From JADKIH01 sp031367345 (lineage in GTDB: Bacteria; Bacteroidota; Bacteroidia; AKYH767-A; 2013-40CM-41-45): a stretch of 64,000 nt of DNA. Numbering within the stretch: position 1 is the first letter of the stretch; each line of letters opens with the position of its first letter. The stretch is taken from positions 124,001 to 188,000 of the forward strand of contig JANLPR010000118.1 in the NCBI GenBank assembly GCA_031367345.1, written 5' to 3'. Position numbers and translations under genes: made by a program. Below are positions 7,813-16,349 of this stretch, one piece after another. The notes under the pieces were generated by a model, which was not told the DNA's origin, did no database searches, and saw only the letters and a list, made by a program, of their open reading frames with translations.

Positions 7813-9804
7813 TTATTTACTTCCTAAAGGAGATTTTCGACCTAATTTTCTCCACCCTTTTCGAATAATATGTAAGTCGGTATAAACCTTGTAATCTTTT
7901 GCATATAAAGAATTTAGCCTATTAGTGGTAAGTTCATCTGTTGGTATATTTTCTAAGGCGTCAACAGGACTCAATATTCCTGGGCGAATTGAAGGTAAAT
8001 TGAGAAGTCCGTTCCTCGAAAATGAATAACTAACCCACGATGTTTTACCAATCATTACATTAAAAATATTCGCCAAAAAACCACCGGGGTCTTGTTGAAA
8101 TAAAATAATCAATGGCGAGAATAGTAGAAACACAATTGAACATATAATATCAATTAATCTCTTGTTTCTCTTATTTACAATTTTGTTGATGCTATTGATG
8201 TCAATCACATATAATTCACCGGGGTCTTCTACAGAATTACTGCCGATAATAAATAAACTTTCAGGAGGTGCAATCTTAAACTCAAGATCAGCACGTTTCA
8301 CTTTTGACATAACATCAATAATCTGATGAGATGAAATATCTTTCCCACAGAAAATTATCTCATCAACAGCATAGACATCTGTAATTTCAGCAATCCTATT
8401 AAATTCACCCAAGTAGTACTTTTCATATTCCTGAAATGCACGATCTTTTTCATGTACACTTTCAGGCTGTACAAAACCAATAAAGTTATGAGACGTATCA
8501 GACAATTTCAAAAGAGAAAGCACACGATTACTTTCTTCTTCCTTTCCCACAATAATCAATTTCTTTCGGTAATCGCCCGAAAGATTAAAATTCTGCTTTC
8601 GAATTACATTTATTAAAAATCGAAAACCAACAATTGAAAGAGTAGCCCAAACACTTCCAAGTAAAATAATTGCTCTTGAGAAACGATAACTTTCAGGAAG
8701 CAATGCATAAACTACCAGGATCAATAATGTACCCAAAAAAACTCCTCTAATAATGCGACTCAATTTTATTGGTTTATCATATCCGCCACTAAAAAATATA
8801 GAAGTGATCCAGATGAGCCCATACAATGGCACCGCAAATTTCATAAATTCATCCGGGTAATTAATCATAAAGTTTGTTCCCCAATAATTCTTTAGCAGAA
8901 AAACACCAATAATTATTAATGCAAGATCCGAAATAGGGAAAAAGAAATTATCAATAAATCTCGATAAAATTGCAACTCCTGCTCGCAAATAAACAGCGAT
9001 ATTGATAAAGAATGAAAACAACGAGGCATTTGATTTTGAGAAATGCTTTTTCGCAAAAATGATCATTGCATTATAAAAAACGAAAACATAATTTACACTT
9101 GTACGCTTTGTACTTTCGCCTTTATAATGAATAATCCTTGTCTCTGGAAAATAATAGTTTTTATATCCTGCTTTTGTTATTCGATATGAAAGATCAATAT
9201 CTTCTCCGTACATAAAGAAATCTTCGTCTAAAAGACCAATCTCATTCAGCACTTTGCGACGCAACAACATAAAGGCTCCTGCCAAAATATCAACTGTATT
9301 GATTTCATTTTCGTCCAAATATCCAAGATGATATTTACCAAATTTTTTACTCTTTGGAAATAGTTTTGATAACCCAAAGATTTTATAAAAAGCAACATCA
9401 TAGGTTGGCAATCCTCGCTTAGATTCAGGCAAAAATTTACCACTTCCATCAATCATTTTTACACCTAAGCCACCAGCATCAGGATGTACATCCATAAATT
9501 CAATTATCTTTTCAAATGTATCTTCTTCTACAACCGTATCAGGGTTTAAGAGTAACACATATTCTCCGCTAGACTCACGAATAGCTTGATTGTTTGCCTT
9601 GGAAAAACCTCTGTTATCTTTATTTGCTATTACTTTTACTGTCGGAAATTTCTTCAGAACCATTTCTACACTTCCGTCAACAGAATTATTATCCACAACC
9701 CAAATTTCAACTGAACACTTTTCAGCAGCCTTGAGAGTAGAGTGGAGGCACTGTTCGAGAAAGTACTTCACATTATAATTAACAATTACGACAGATAGTT
9801 TCAC
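7813..9804 (-). CDS. GT2 glycosyltransferase fused to a membrane CoA-binding-fold/degenerate polyprenyl phosphoglycosyltransferase
   Basis: A 663-residue fusion. Residues 1-250 are a family-2 glycosyltransferase of the rhamnosyltransferase-like type (SVVIVNYNVKYFLEQCL, VVDNNSVDGS, LLLNPDTVVEEDTFEKI, FFMYGEDIDLSYRI). About 260-405 holds four to five membrane segments. About 410-535 is a Rossmann-like domain of the CoA-binding type found in WbaP/WcaJ-like enzymes (KLIIVGKEEESNRVLSLL, VDEIIFCGKD). About 545-663 starts like a bacterial sugar transferase (NKRLIDIICSIVFLLFSPL) and keeps RPGILS, but lacks the KFRSM, LDEIPQ and GPRP motifs that the complete enzyme at 14064-15476 has. The second half is thus a pseudo-phosphoglycosyltransferase. 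Likely acts at the inner membrane in surface polysaccharide assembly. The start is GTG; no ATG is nearby. Confidence 0.82.
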   Translation of the reverse strand: MKLSVVIVNYNVKYFLEQCLHSTLKAAEKCSVEIWVVDNNSVDGSVEMVLKKFPTVKVIANKDNRGFSKANNQAIRESSGEYVLLLNPDTVVEEDTFEKIIEFMDVHPDAGGLGVKMIDGSGKFLPESKRGLPTYDVAFYKIFGLSKLFPKSKKFGKYHLGYLDENEINTVDILAGAFMLLRRKVLNEIGLLDEDFFMYGEDIDLSYRITKAGYKNYYFPETRIIHYKGESTKRTSVNYVFVFYNAMIIFAKKHFSKSNASLFSFFINIAVYLRAGVAILSRFIDNFFFPISDLALIIIGVFLLKNYWGTNFMINYPDEFMKFAVPLYGLIWITSIFFSGGYDKPIKLSRIIRGVFLGTLLILVVYALLPESYRFSRAIILLGSVWATLSIVGFRFLINVIRKQNFNLSGDYRKKLIIVGKEEESNRVLSLLKLSDTSHNFIGFVQPESVHEKDRAFQEYEKYYLGEFNRIAEITDVYAVDEIIFCGKDISSHQIIDVMSKVKRADLEFKIAPPESLFIIGSNSVEDPGELYVIDINSINKIVNKRNKRLIDIICSIVFLLFSPLIILFQQDPGGFLANIFNVMIGKTSWVSYSFSRNGLLNLPSIRPGILSPVDALENIPTDELTTNRLNSLYAKDYKVYTDLHIIRKGWRKLGRKSPLGSK

Positions 9805-9863
9805 AGCTATTGTTCAGAGATTTTCAAAAGTAAAAAAGGAAACGTGGTCTTTGATGTCATAAA

Positions 9864-10493
9864 TTATTTGATCAAAGAATTTTCGTAAGGAACACGTTGA
9901 ATAATTGAACGACCTAAAGTTACCTCATCAGCGAATTCTAAATCACTGCCAACAGAAATTCCTCTAGCAATAGAAGTAAATTTCAAATCCTTTCGTTCGC
10001 TCTGATTTATTTTTTTATAAATAAAATACGATGTTGTTTCACCTTCCATAGTAGCAGGTAAAGCAATAATAATTTCCTTGAATCTATTATCTTTTAATCG
10101 ATCTAGCATAGAAGGTAGGTTAAGGTCGTTCGGGCCTATACCATCCATTGGAGAAATAATTCCTCCTAAAATATGATAGTATCCTCTGTATTGTTGTGTG
10201 TTCTCAATGGCAATTACATCTCTAAGATCTTCAACAATACATAGACATTGAGTGTCTCTGCTTTGATCAGCGCAGATATCACAAACATCTGACTCCGAAA
10301 TATTATGACAAGTTGCACAATATTTTACTTCATTGTGTAATCGAGTAAGAGCATTCCCCAAACGGTAAGAACTTTCTTTATCAGATTTCAATAAGTGCAA
10401 AACTAATCGTAGTGCAGTCCGCTTTCCAATACCGGGTAAGCGACTAAACTCAGCGACAGATTCTTCTACTATTTTTGATGAAAGTGGACTCAA
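9864..10493 (-). CDS. recR: Recombination mediator protein RecR
   Basis: RecR works with RecF/RecO to load RecA onto gapped DNA. The protein shows the helix-hairpin-helix FSRLPGIGKRTALRLVLHLL near the N-terminus, a four-Cys zinc finger (CATCHN...CDIC), the Toprim domain (CIVEDLRDVIAIENT, YRGYYHILGG, PSPMDG-type loop seen here as SPMDGIGPNDL) and the C-terminal arginine-rich end. No ATG exists near the expected N-terminus. The open frame can start with TTG at 10568 (234 residues) or TTG at 10493 (209 residues). Family members start about 8-10 residues before the SRLPGIG motif, so 10493 is favoured. Gap to the glycosyltransferase downstream is 59 bp. Confidence 0.9.
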   Translation of the reverse strand: MSPLSSKIVEESVAEFSRLPGIGKRTALRLVLHLLKSDKESSYRLGNALTRLHNEVKYCATCHNISESDVCDICADQSRDTQCLCIVEDLRDVIAIENTQQYRGYYHILGGIISPMDGIGPNDLNLPSMLDRLKDNRFKEIIIALPATMEGETTSYFIYKKINQSERKDLKFTSIARGISVGSDLEFADEVTLGRSIIQRVPYENSLIK

Positions 10494-10674
10494 AGTAGTG
10501 TTGATAATTAAAGGCCTATATAACGGTAATGAGCTTGCTAAATTACTTATTTTGGGACTTGAAGCCAAGAATATTTATTGTTTTATTAACGCAATAAAGT
10601 GCATGAATGAATCTTGCTTTTCATTCTTATCCTTGAATATTCAACTACGTCAAATTACTTAAACCAACTCATCA

Positions 10675-12138
10675 ATGTCTCCAAGTCTCATCCTATCCTG
10701 CGTTATTGCCTATTCCGCCCTTTTGTTTTTTGTGGTCTGGAGAACGAGTAGAAATGCAGATAACGACACTTTTTTCATAGGCAATAAATCATCTAAATGG
10801 TATTTAGTAGCTTACGGAATGATAGGCGCAAGCTTGTCCGGCGTCACTTTTATGTCTGTGCCTGGTATAGTCGGTGCAACAAACTTCTCTTATCTAATCT
10901 TAGTATTTGGTTACTTTTTTGGTTATGCCGCTATTTCATTGATTCTTCTTCCTATTTATTACAAAATGAATTTAACTTCCATTTATTCATATTTAGAATC
11001 GAGGTTGGGATTTTGGAGCTATAAAACAGGGGCTTTTTATTTCATTCTAAGTAGAACTATTGGCGCCGCCTTCCGATTATATATTGTAGTAAATGTTCTT
11101 CAACTTTTTATTTTCGATGCATGGGGTGTTCCATTTTGGATAACTGTAGCTTCCTTTATAATTCTCATTTTACTTTATACGTATAAAGGAGGAGTAAAAA
11201 CTATTGTATGGACAGATACGCTTCAAACAACTTTTATGTTGTTAGCTGTCGTGATTTCTGTAATATCCATATCATCATCTTTACACATGGGAATTAGCGA
11301 TCTTTTTTCAGCAATACATAGAAAAGGATACGATAGTATGATCAATTCTGATTGGCGATCAAAGACCTTTTTCTTAAAACAATTTTTTGGGGGTATGTTC
11401 ATCAGTATAGCAATGACCGGTCTAGATCAAGAAATGATGCAAAAAAATATAAGCGTTAAGACCTTAGCAAACTCGCAAAAAAACATGTTTACTTTTAGTG
11501 TTGTCTTAGTATTTATAAATTTTCTCTTTCTATGTTTAGGCGCACTTCTTTATATATATAGTTCGGCAAACGGCATCACGTTACCGGCAAAATCTGATGA
11601 TCTTTTTCCTATTATAGCTATTAATCATATTGGCGGATTCGTAGCCATTGTTTTCATCATTGGATTAATTTCAGCTGCATATCCAAGCGCTGATGGTGCA
11701 TTAACAGCACTAACATCCTCGTTTTGTATCGACTTTTTAAATTTCAACAAATCAACTATGCCTGAAAAACAAAAAACGAGAAGAAGATACTTAGTACACA
11801 TCTCGTTTGCAATAATTCTATTGATGGTTATCCTAATTTTTAAAGTGATTAACGATGACGCAGTAATAAGCAAATTATTTACTGTAGCCGGTTACACATA
11901 CGGACCTTTACTGGGCCTTTTCACTTTTGGAATTTTTTCCAAGAAATCACCAATAGACAAATTCGTACCTATTGTATGTCTTGCTTCCCCTTTAATCTGC
12001 TATATTATCAACGAACACTCAACAACATGGTTCAATAATTACAAATTCGGCTTTGAATTATTGATCTTAAATGGACTTATCACCTTCATCGGACTTCACT
12101 TTATTTCGACAAAAAAAGAGAGTATACCACAAAAATGA
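10675..12138 (+). CDS. Sodium:solute symporter family protein (SSS)
   Basis: A 487-residue integral membrane protein with about 13 predicted hydrophobic segments from residue 3 to 480, the size and layout of the SSS (SLC5-like) family that couples Na+ influx to uptake of sugars, acids or other solutes. Recognisable landmarks are GASLSGVTFMSVPG at about 50-64 (first transmembrane region of the core), RTIGAAFRLYIVVNVLQ, the GGVKTIVWTDTLQT loop, GLDQEMMQKN and GLISAAYPSADGALTALTSSF. The substrate is not predictable from these motifs. It faces away from recR with a 181-bp intergenic space and is followed by the LysM gene after 70 bp. Confidence 0.92.
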   Translation: MSPSLILSCVIAYSALLFFVVWRTSRNADNDTFFIGNKSSKWYLVAYGMIGASLSGVTFMSVPGIVGATNFSYLILVFGYFFGYAAISLILLPIYYKMNLTSIYSYLESRLGFWSYKTGAFYFILSRTIGAAFRLYIVVNVLQLFIFDAWGVPFWITVASFIILILLYTYKGGVKTIVWTDTLQTTFMLLAVVISVISISSSLHMGISDLFSAIHRKGYDSMINSDWRSKTFFLKQFFGGMFISIAMTGLDQEMMQKNISVKTLANSQKNMFTFSVVLVFINFLFLCLGALLYIYSSANGITLPAKSDDLFPIIAINHIGGFVAIVFIIGLISAAYPSADGALTALTSSFCIDFLNFNKSTMPEKQKTRRRYLVHISFAIILLMVILIFKVINDDAVISKLFTVAGYTYGPLLGLFTFGIFSKKSPIDKFVPIVCLASPLICYIINEHSTTWFNNYKFGFELLILNGLITFIGLHFISTKKESIPQK

Positions 12139-12208
12139 TGTTGATAAGAGTGTTGAGATTATGGCACGATTATGATAGCATCCAAGATCATATTCCTAAA
12201 TTTACACA

Positions 12209-13147
12209 ATGAAAATTACTAGTATTATTCTATTGTTATTGCTCACAGAAATTGTGTTCGGAATTCAGACAGAAAAATTACCAAAACATAAAATTTCCGG
12301 AAAGGAATATTATATTTATTCAGTCAACCAAGGTGATAGCTGGTATTCAATCGCAAGAAAATTTAAATTGAGTTATTCAGAAATCCGTCTTTCCAACAAA
12401 GAGTCGGATAAATTGATTCCGGGAAAAAAAATAAATATTCCTGCTGCGAAACTAAAACTCAACGATCCTTTTTTCGAGAAAAATCATTTAGATACCAAGA
12501 GTAACGCCCCTGAAAAATCAGCTGCAAAAACGCACAAAGTAAAGGCGGGTGAAAACTTATTTTCCATTTCGAAAAAATACAATCTTTCAGTAGAAGAAGT
12601 AAAATCACTAAATAACTTGAATTCAAATACAATTCATAAAGATCAAATTTTAATTGTGAGCGAGCCCAAAAAGGAAGTAAAGGAAATCATAGCACGTTCT
12701 AAAAAAGAAAGTACAGAATTAGTCAAGCCTGTGGTTGATTCAGAGAAAAGTGAAATAAAGTCTCCCAATTCGAAAGAAGATAAGAGAGAAGTTGAAAGTA
12801 TAGCACCGGCTGTAACAACTAATAAAAAAGAAGAAGCAAAAATTATTTTCTCAAACAGCCGACAAGAATTTAATGAGACAGGTGTTGCCGGTTGGCTGGA
12901 AGATCAAAATTCTAAATCAACAAAATATTATGCTCTTCATCGCACAGCTCCAATAGGTACGATCATAAAAATTACCAATAGAATGAATTCAAGTTCTATA
13001 TATGTAAAAGTTGTAGGAAAATTACCTGACACAGGAGACAATTCCGGTTTGATCATTAAATTGTCAAAAGCAGGAGCAGAAAAGCTGGGAGTAATTGATG
13101 AACGTTTTCAAGCAGAATTAGTATATGGACTAAACAAATCAAAGTAA
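12209..13147 (+). CDS. Exported protein with two LysM domains and a C-terminal RlpA-like double-psi beta-barrel
   Basis: A 312-residue protein with a signal peptide at about 1-19. LysM domains lie at about 36-79 (YSVNQGDSWYSIARKF ... PGKKINIP) and 109-151 (HKVKAGENLFSISKKY ... DQILIV), which bind peptidoglycan glycans. A charged low-complexity linker follows (about 152-215). Residues about 221-310 resemble the RlpA-like DPBB fold (TGVAGWLED, YALHRTAPIGTIIKITN, VKVVGKLPDTGDN, IKLSKAGAEKLGV), as in septal-ring lipoproteins and lytic transglycosylases. The typical catalytic Asp/His context (ASWYG start, H in the TAxHR-type motif) is only partly visible (YALHRTAP), so activity is uncertain. A TAAATTTA element ends 4 bp before the ATG. 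Confidence 0.8.
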   Translation: MKITSIILLLLLTEIVFGIQTEKLPKHKISGKEYYIYSVNQGDSWYSIARKFKLSYSEIRLSNKESDKLIPGKKINIPAAKLKLNDPFFEKNHLDTKSNAPEKSAAKTHKVKAGENLFSISKKYNLSVEEVKSLNNLNSNTIHKDQILIVSEPKKEVKEIIARSKKESTELVKPVVDSEKSEIKSPNSKEDKREVESIAPAVTTNKKEEAKIIFSNSRQEFNETGVAGWLEDQNSKSTKYYALHRTAPIGTIIKITNRMNSSSIYVKVVGKLPDTGDNSGLIIKLSKAGAEKLGVIDERFQAELVYGLNKSK

Positions 13148-13148
13148 G

Positions 13149-14036
13149 TTAACGAACAAATTTGTCTGCTACTTTTATTTCTTTTGACCCATCCTGGTAA
13201 TTATAAAATCCGATTTTATTTTTCACACCTAAGTTACCTGCTGCAACCATATTTACCAGCAAAGGACATGGAGCATATTTGGGATTACCAAAGCCTTCGT
13301 GGAGAACCCGGAGAATAGAAAGACATACATCCAAACCAATAAAATCAGCGAGTTGCAAAGGACCCATAGGATGAGCCATTCCTAATTTCATTACTGTATC
13401 TATTTCTTCAACACCGGCAACTCCTTCGTAGAGTGAATAGATTGCTTCATTGATCATTGGCATTAATATTCGGTTTGCAATAAATCCGGGATAATCATTA
13501 ACCTCAACCGGTATTTTTTCCAACTTCTTTGAAAGCTCAACGATTGTATTAGTCACTTCATCACTTGTTGCGTATCCACGAATAATCTCCACCAGTTTCA
13601 TAAGAGGAACAGGATTCATGAAATGCATTCCAATTACTTTATCTGCACGTTTAGTTTGCGCTGCTATTTGTGTGATCGAAATAGAAGAAGTATTGGTAGC
13701 TAAAATGGCTTCAGAATCACAAAATTTATCGAGATCTCTAAAGATCTTACATTTCAAATCAATATTTTCAGTAGCCGCTTCTACAACTAATCCGCAGCCT
13801 TTAACTCCTTCTTCAAGTGAAGTAAATGTAACAAGATTAGAAAGGGCTGCACTTTTATCCTGTTCAGTCAACTTGCCTTTTATAATCATACGATCTAAAT
13901 TTTTTCCGATTACATCTTTTGCACGTTGAAGTGCATCCGACGAAACATCGATCATATTTACTTTAAATCCATATTGTGCAAACACATGCGAAATACCATT
14001 CCCCATTGTTCCTGCTCCTATAACTGCAACTTTCAT
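13149..14036 (-). CDS. 3-hydroxybutyryl-CoA (3-hydroxyacyl-CoA) dehydrogenase
   Basis: A 295-residue cytoplasmic NAD(P)-dependent dehydrogenase converting 3-hydroxyacyl-CoA to 3-oxoacyl-CoA, in butyrate/fatty-acid metabolism. The Rossmann motif GAGTMGNGI is at 7-15. Other landmarks are ATNTSSISIT, the catalytic His in GMHFMNPVPLMKLVE, VNDYPGFIANRILMPMINEA, and the substrate domain with LGMAHPMGPLQLADFIGLD. The length is typical of stand-alone Hbd/PaaH-type enzymes and no hydratase domain is fused. It is convergent with the LysM-RlpA gene, with a single base between stop codons, so no room for a separate terminator. It lies 27 bp downstream of the phosphoglycosyltransferase gene. Confidence 0.95.
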   Translation of the reverse strand: MKVAVIGAGTMGNGISHVFAQYGFKVNMIDVSSDALQRAKDVIGKNLDRMIIKGKLTEQDKSAALSNLVTFTSLEEGVKGCGLVVEAATENIDLKCKIFRDLDKFCDSEAILATNTSSISITQIAAQTKRADKVIGMHFMNPVPLMKLVEIIRGYATSDEVTNTIVELSKKLEKIPVEVNDYPGFIANRILMPMINEAIYSLYEGVAGVEEIDTVMKLGMAHPMGPLQLADFIGLDVCLSILRVLHEGFGNPKYAPCPLLVNMVAAGNLGVKNKIGFYNYQDGSKEIKVADKFVR

Positions 14037-14063
14037 AGCGTACTTTTAAAAATTAAACAACTA

Positions 14064-15476
14064 TTATTTTCCTTTATGCTTAATGATAATCATAGCCGTA
14101 TAGATCATAATTTTAAAATCAACAGCTAACGACATATTTTCAATGTATATCAAATCGTATTTCAAACGCTCAATCATTTGATCTACATTTTCTGCATAAC
14201 CAAATTTCACTTGACCCCATGAAGTAATTCCCGGCCTTACCTTGTGAAGATGTCGATAATGAGGTGCTTTCTCCATAATGAGATCAATGAAGTATTGTCT
14301 TTCCGGTCGTGGACCAACAATACTCATATCTCCTTTCAACACATTATAAAATTGTGGTATTTCATCCAAACGAATCTTCCGCATCCATCTGCCAAATTTG
14401 GTAATTCGTGAATCGTACGAACTTGAAAGTTGAGGTCCTGCTCGTTCGGCATTTTTCATCATCGAACGAAATTTATAGATCTTGAACGGTTTACCATGTA
14501 ATCCAATACGCTCATGACTATAAAATAATCCGCCGGGTGATGAAATCATTACACCAATTGAAGTAAAAAGATAAAGAGGAGAAAAAATAACCATTACAAA
14601 AATCGAAAGGAGAATGTCAAGAATCCTTTTCAATGATTGTTGCCAAACCGGCATAAGATTAGGAGATATTTCAATTAGTGGCGCACCAAAAATCGAATTC
14701 ATTTTTACTGAACCTGAAAGTATATCGTACATATCAGGAATAATTTTTACGATTACAGATGTTTCTTCCAACTCGTTAATGATATTTCCTATGCTTTCGT
14801 GTTCTGAAGATTCAAGTGCAATGATTGCTTCTTCAATTTTCAATCGCTCAATAATATCTTTAAGGTTTTTAATACCTCCCAAATTATCCATTTGGCCGGA
14901 AAGTAAATGATCATTGTTTCCATCTACGTGAACAAATCCTACAAACTTATTTCCTGCAGACCGAAATTCATTCTTCATGGAATGAAGCAAATTGACGGCA
15001 TTCAAATTACTACCAATCATTATCGTATTAAACCCAAGCTTTCCTTTGTGAATACGATTGACTACTTGAGTTGACAATGTAAATCGGAGCGAAGCCGTAA
15101 TAATAAAATGGAGGCTGAGTAAGGTGAAAAAACTTTGATAATATGACTTATAAGAAATAACTGTATCATCAAGTAACAATGAAAAGAAGATGATCAATAC
15201 GCCTAACAAAGAAAGGAATAAAGTTTGTCCCAATTCTTTCAAACGACTTTTTCGAAAAACATCTTGATAATTACCTACCAATGCATATGTAATTACCCAA
15301 GCAATTGGTATAAAAAAAATTCCGTAAAAAAATTTTTTATCTTGTAAAAAGATGGCTTTTGAAAAAAGTTGCGACTCAATAATTAATTTTCTATAAATGA
15401 AAAATAAGGCCCATGCCAAAGTTGCCGAAAACCAATCGGCGACAATAAACTTAGCAGTTTGGAATTTATTATTCAT
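14064..15476 (-). CDS. Undecaprenyl-phosphate sugar phosphotransferase (exopolysaccharide polyprenyl glycosylphosphotransferase)
   Basis: Membrane enzyme that transfers a sugar-1-phosphate to undecaprenyl phosphate, starting an exopolysaccharide or O-antigen repeat unit. The 470-residue protein has four or five N-terminal membrane segments (about 10-130), a Rossmann-like cytoplasmic domain (about 145-260, GFNTIMIGSNLNAVNLL), a further hydrophobic segment (RILDILLSIFVMVIFSPLYLF) and the catalytic domain with KPFKIYKFRSM, IRLDEIPQFYNVLKGDMS, VGPRP and VRPGITSWGQV, followed by YDLIYIENMSLAVDFKI. The frame opens at TTG 15479, but the adjacent ATG at 15476 is preferred; it overlaps the upstream lipoprotein stop in a TGATG junction, implying translational coupling. 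Confidence 0.93.
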   Translation of the reverse strand: MNNKFQTAKFIVADWFSATLAWALFFIYRKLIIESQLFSKAIFLQDKKFFYGIFFIPIAWVITYALVGNYQDVFRKSRLKELGQTLFLSLLGVLIIFFSLLLDDTVISYKSYYQSFFTLLSLHFIITASLRFTLSTQVVNRIHKGKLGFNTIMIGSNLNAVNLLHSMKNEFRSAGNKFVGFVHVDGNNDHLLSGQMDNLGGIKNLKDIIERLKIEEAIIALESSEHESIGNIINELEETSVIVKIIPDMYDILSGSVKMNSIFGAPLIEISPNLMPVWQQSLKRILDILLSIFVMVIFSPLYLFTSIGVMISSPGGLFYSHERIGLHGKPFKIYKFRSMMKNAERAGPQLSSSYDSRITKFGRWMRKIRLDEIPQFYNVLKGDMSIVGPRPERQYFIDLIMEKAPHYRHLHKVRPGITSWGQVKFGYAENVDQMIERLKYDLIYIENMSLAVDFKIMIYTAMIIIKHKGK

Positions 15477-16348
15477 CAATACACAACTTTAAAATTATCG
15501 AAATAGAGATTGGCTGTTGTTAGGTTAGCCGGTTTCTCTGCTCTCAAATAAATATTATATGCAAGGCCATTACTAATAACCCCTCCCAAATCATTTAAAT
15601 TTATATAAATTTTCTTCCAAGAGTTTGATGCCCGTACACTAAGCAATTCCCATTTTGTAACAGACGAAGTAGTAATATATGTTCCTACTACAAAATCGAT
15701 ATCACTCTTATAGTTTAGTTCTACGTACGATAAAGTAGTTACCGGTAAATAGTAGGGCAAATTACCGGCAACTTCAAAAACTGTATTAGTATCTACCAAA
15801 GTTACTTTCCCTGAATTGCCTTCAAACACATTTGGATCAGGAGGTGTTATAATTGTAATCGGAGTATTTCCTTGTGTAGTTTTAACCAAATTCAAACTTG
15901 CATCATCAAAATCTTCCATGATTGGAAAAGTAACATATGTCTCATATCTTATTATAGGATGAATAGAATACGTTTTTGCAGCAATCATATCAGTAATTGT
16001 CGTATCAAAATTTGCATACTTAGGGAATGCAGCTCTCATTCCTGAAATTCCGTCTATTACGATTCCTGCTTTCACTGTAATTTTATGAGTGCCGGTTCCT
16101 GAAATTGGAAACTTACATGGTAATGGAAATGTGCCTAGATAAACTCCATCAATTAATATCCATGCATCGGTAATTTTATTTGCATTACTTCCTTGTGATG
16201 CATAATCTGTCGTTAACTGAATACTTTCAATGGACACATAGGTTGGAATAGGAGATGGAGGTTCAACAATAGAACAAGCATTGAGCACAAAACTGATGAG
16301 TAAAAAAAATACTCCATTAAAAAAAGTAGTACGAAGATTGGTTTTCAT
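15476..16348 (-). CDS. Hypothetical lipoprotein
   Basis: Not recognised. A 290-residue protein with a lipoprotein signal peptide: lipobox LNAC, with the acylated Cys at about residue 25 when the ATG at 16348 is used (the frame itself opens at a TTG three codons earlier). The mature part looks beta-rich: a PEGA-like segment (DAWILIDGVYLGTFPLP, GTHKITVKAG) and a C-terminal jelly-roll-like part (SYVELNYKSDIDFVVG, WKKIYINLNDLG, NLYFDNFKVVY). It is sandwiched between the Gfo/Idh oxidoreductase (1 bp upstream) and the phosphoglycosyltransferase (TGATG overlap downstream), so it belongs to that transcription unit and may serve envelope polysaccharide metabolism; this is inference from position only. 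Confidence 0.75.
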   Translation of the reverse strand: MKTNLRTTFFNGVFFLLISFVLNACSIVEPPSPIPTYVSIESIQLTTDYASQGSNANKITDAWILIDGVYLGTFPLPCKFPISGTGTHKITVKAGIVIDGISGMRAAFPKYANFDTTITDMIAAKTYSIHPIIRYETYVTFPIMEDFDDASLNLVKTTQGNTPITIITPPDPNVFEGNSGKVTLVDTNTVFEVAGNLPYYLPVTTLSYVELNYKSDIDFVVGTYITTSSVTKWELLSVRASNSWKKIYINLNDLGGVISNGLAYNIYLRAEKPANLTTANLYFDNFKVVY

Positions 16349-16349
16349 T

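Noticed and set aside
10569..10674. Small gene between recR and the sodium symporter
   Set aside because: No frame of useful length with a start codon; it is best read as a divergent promoter region.
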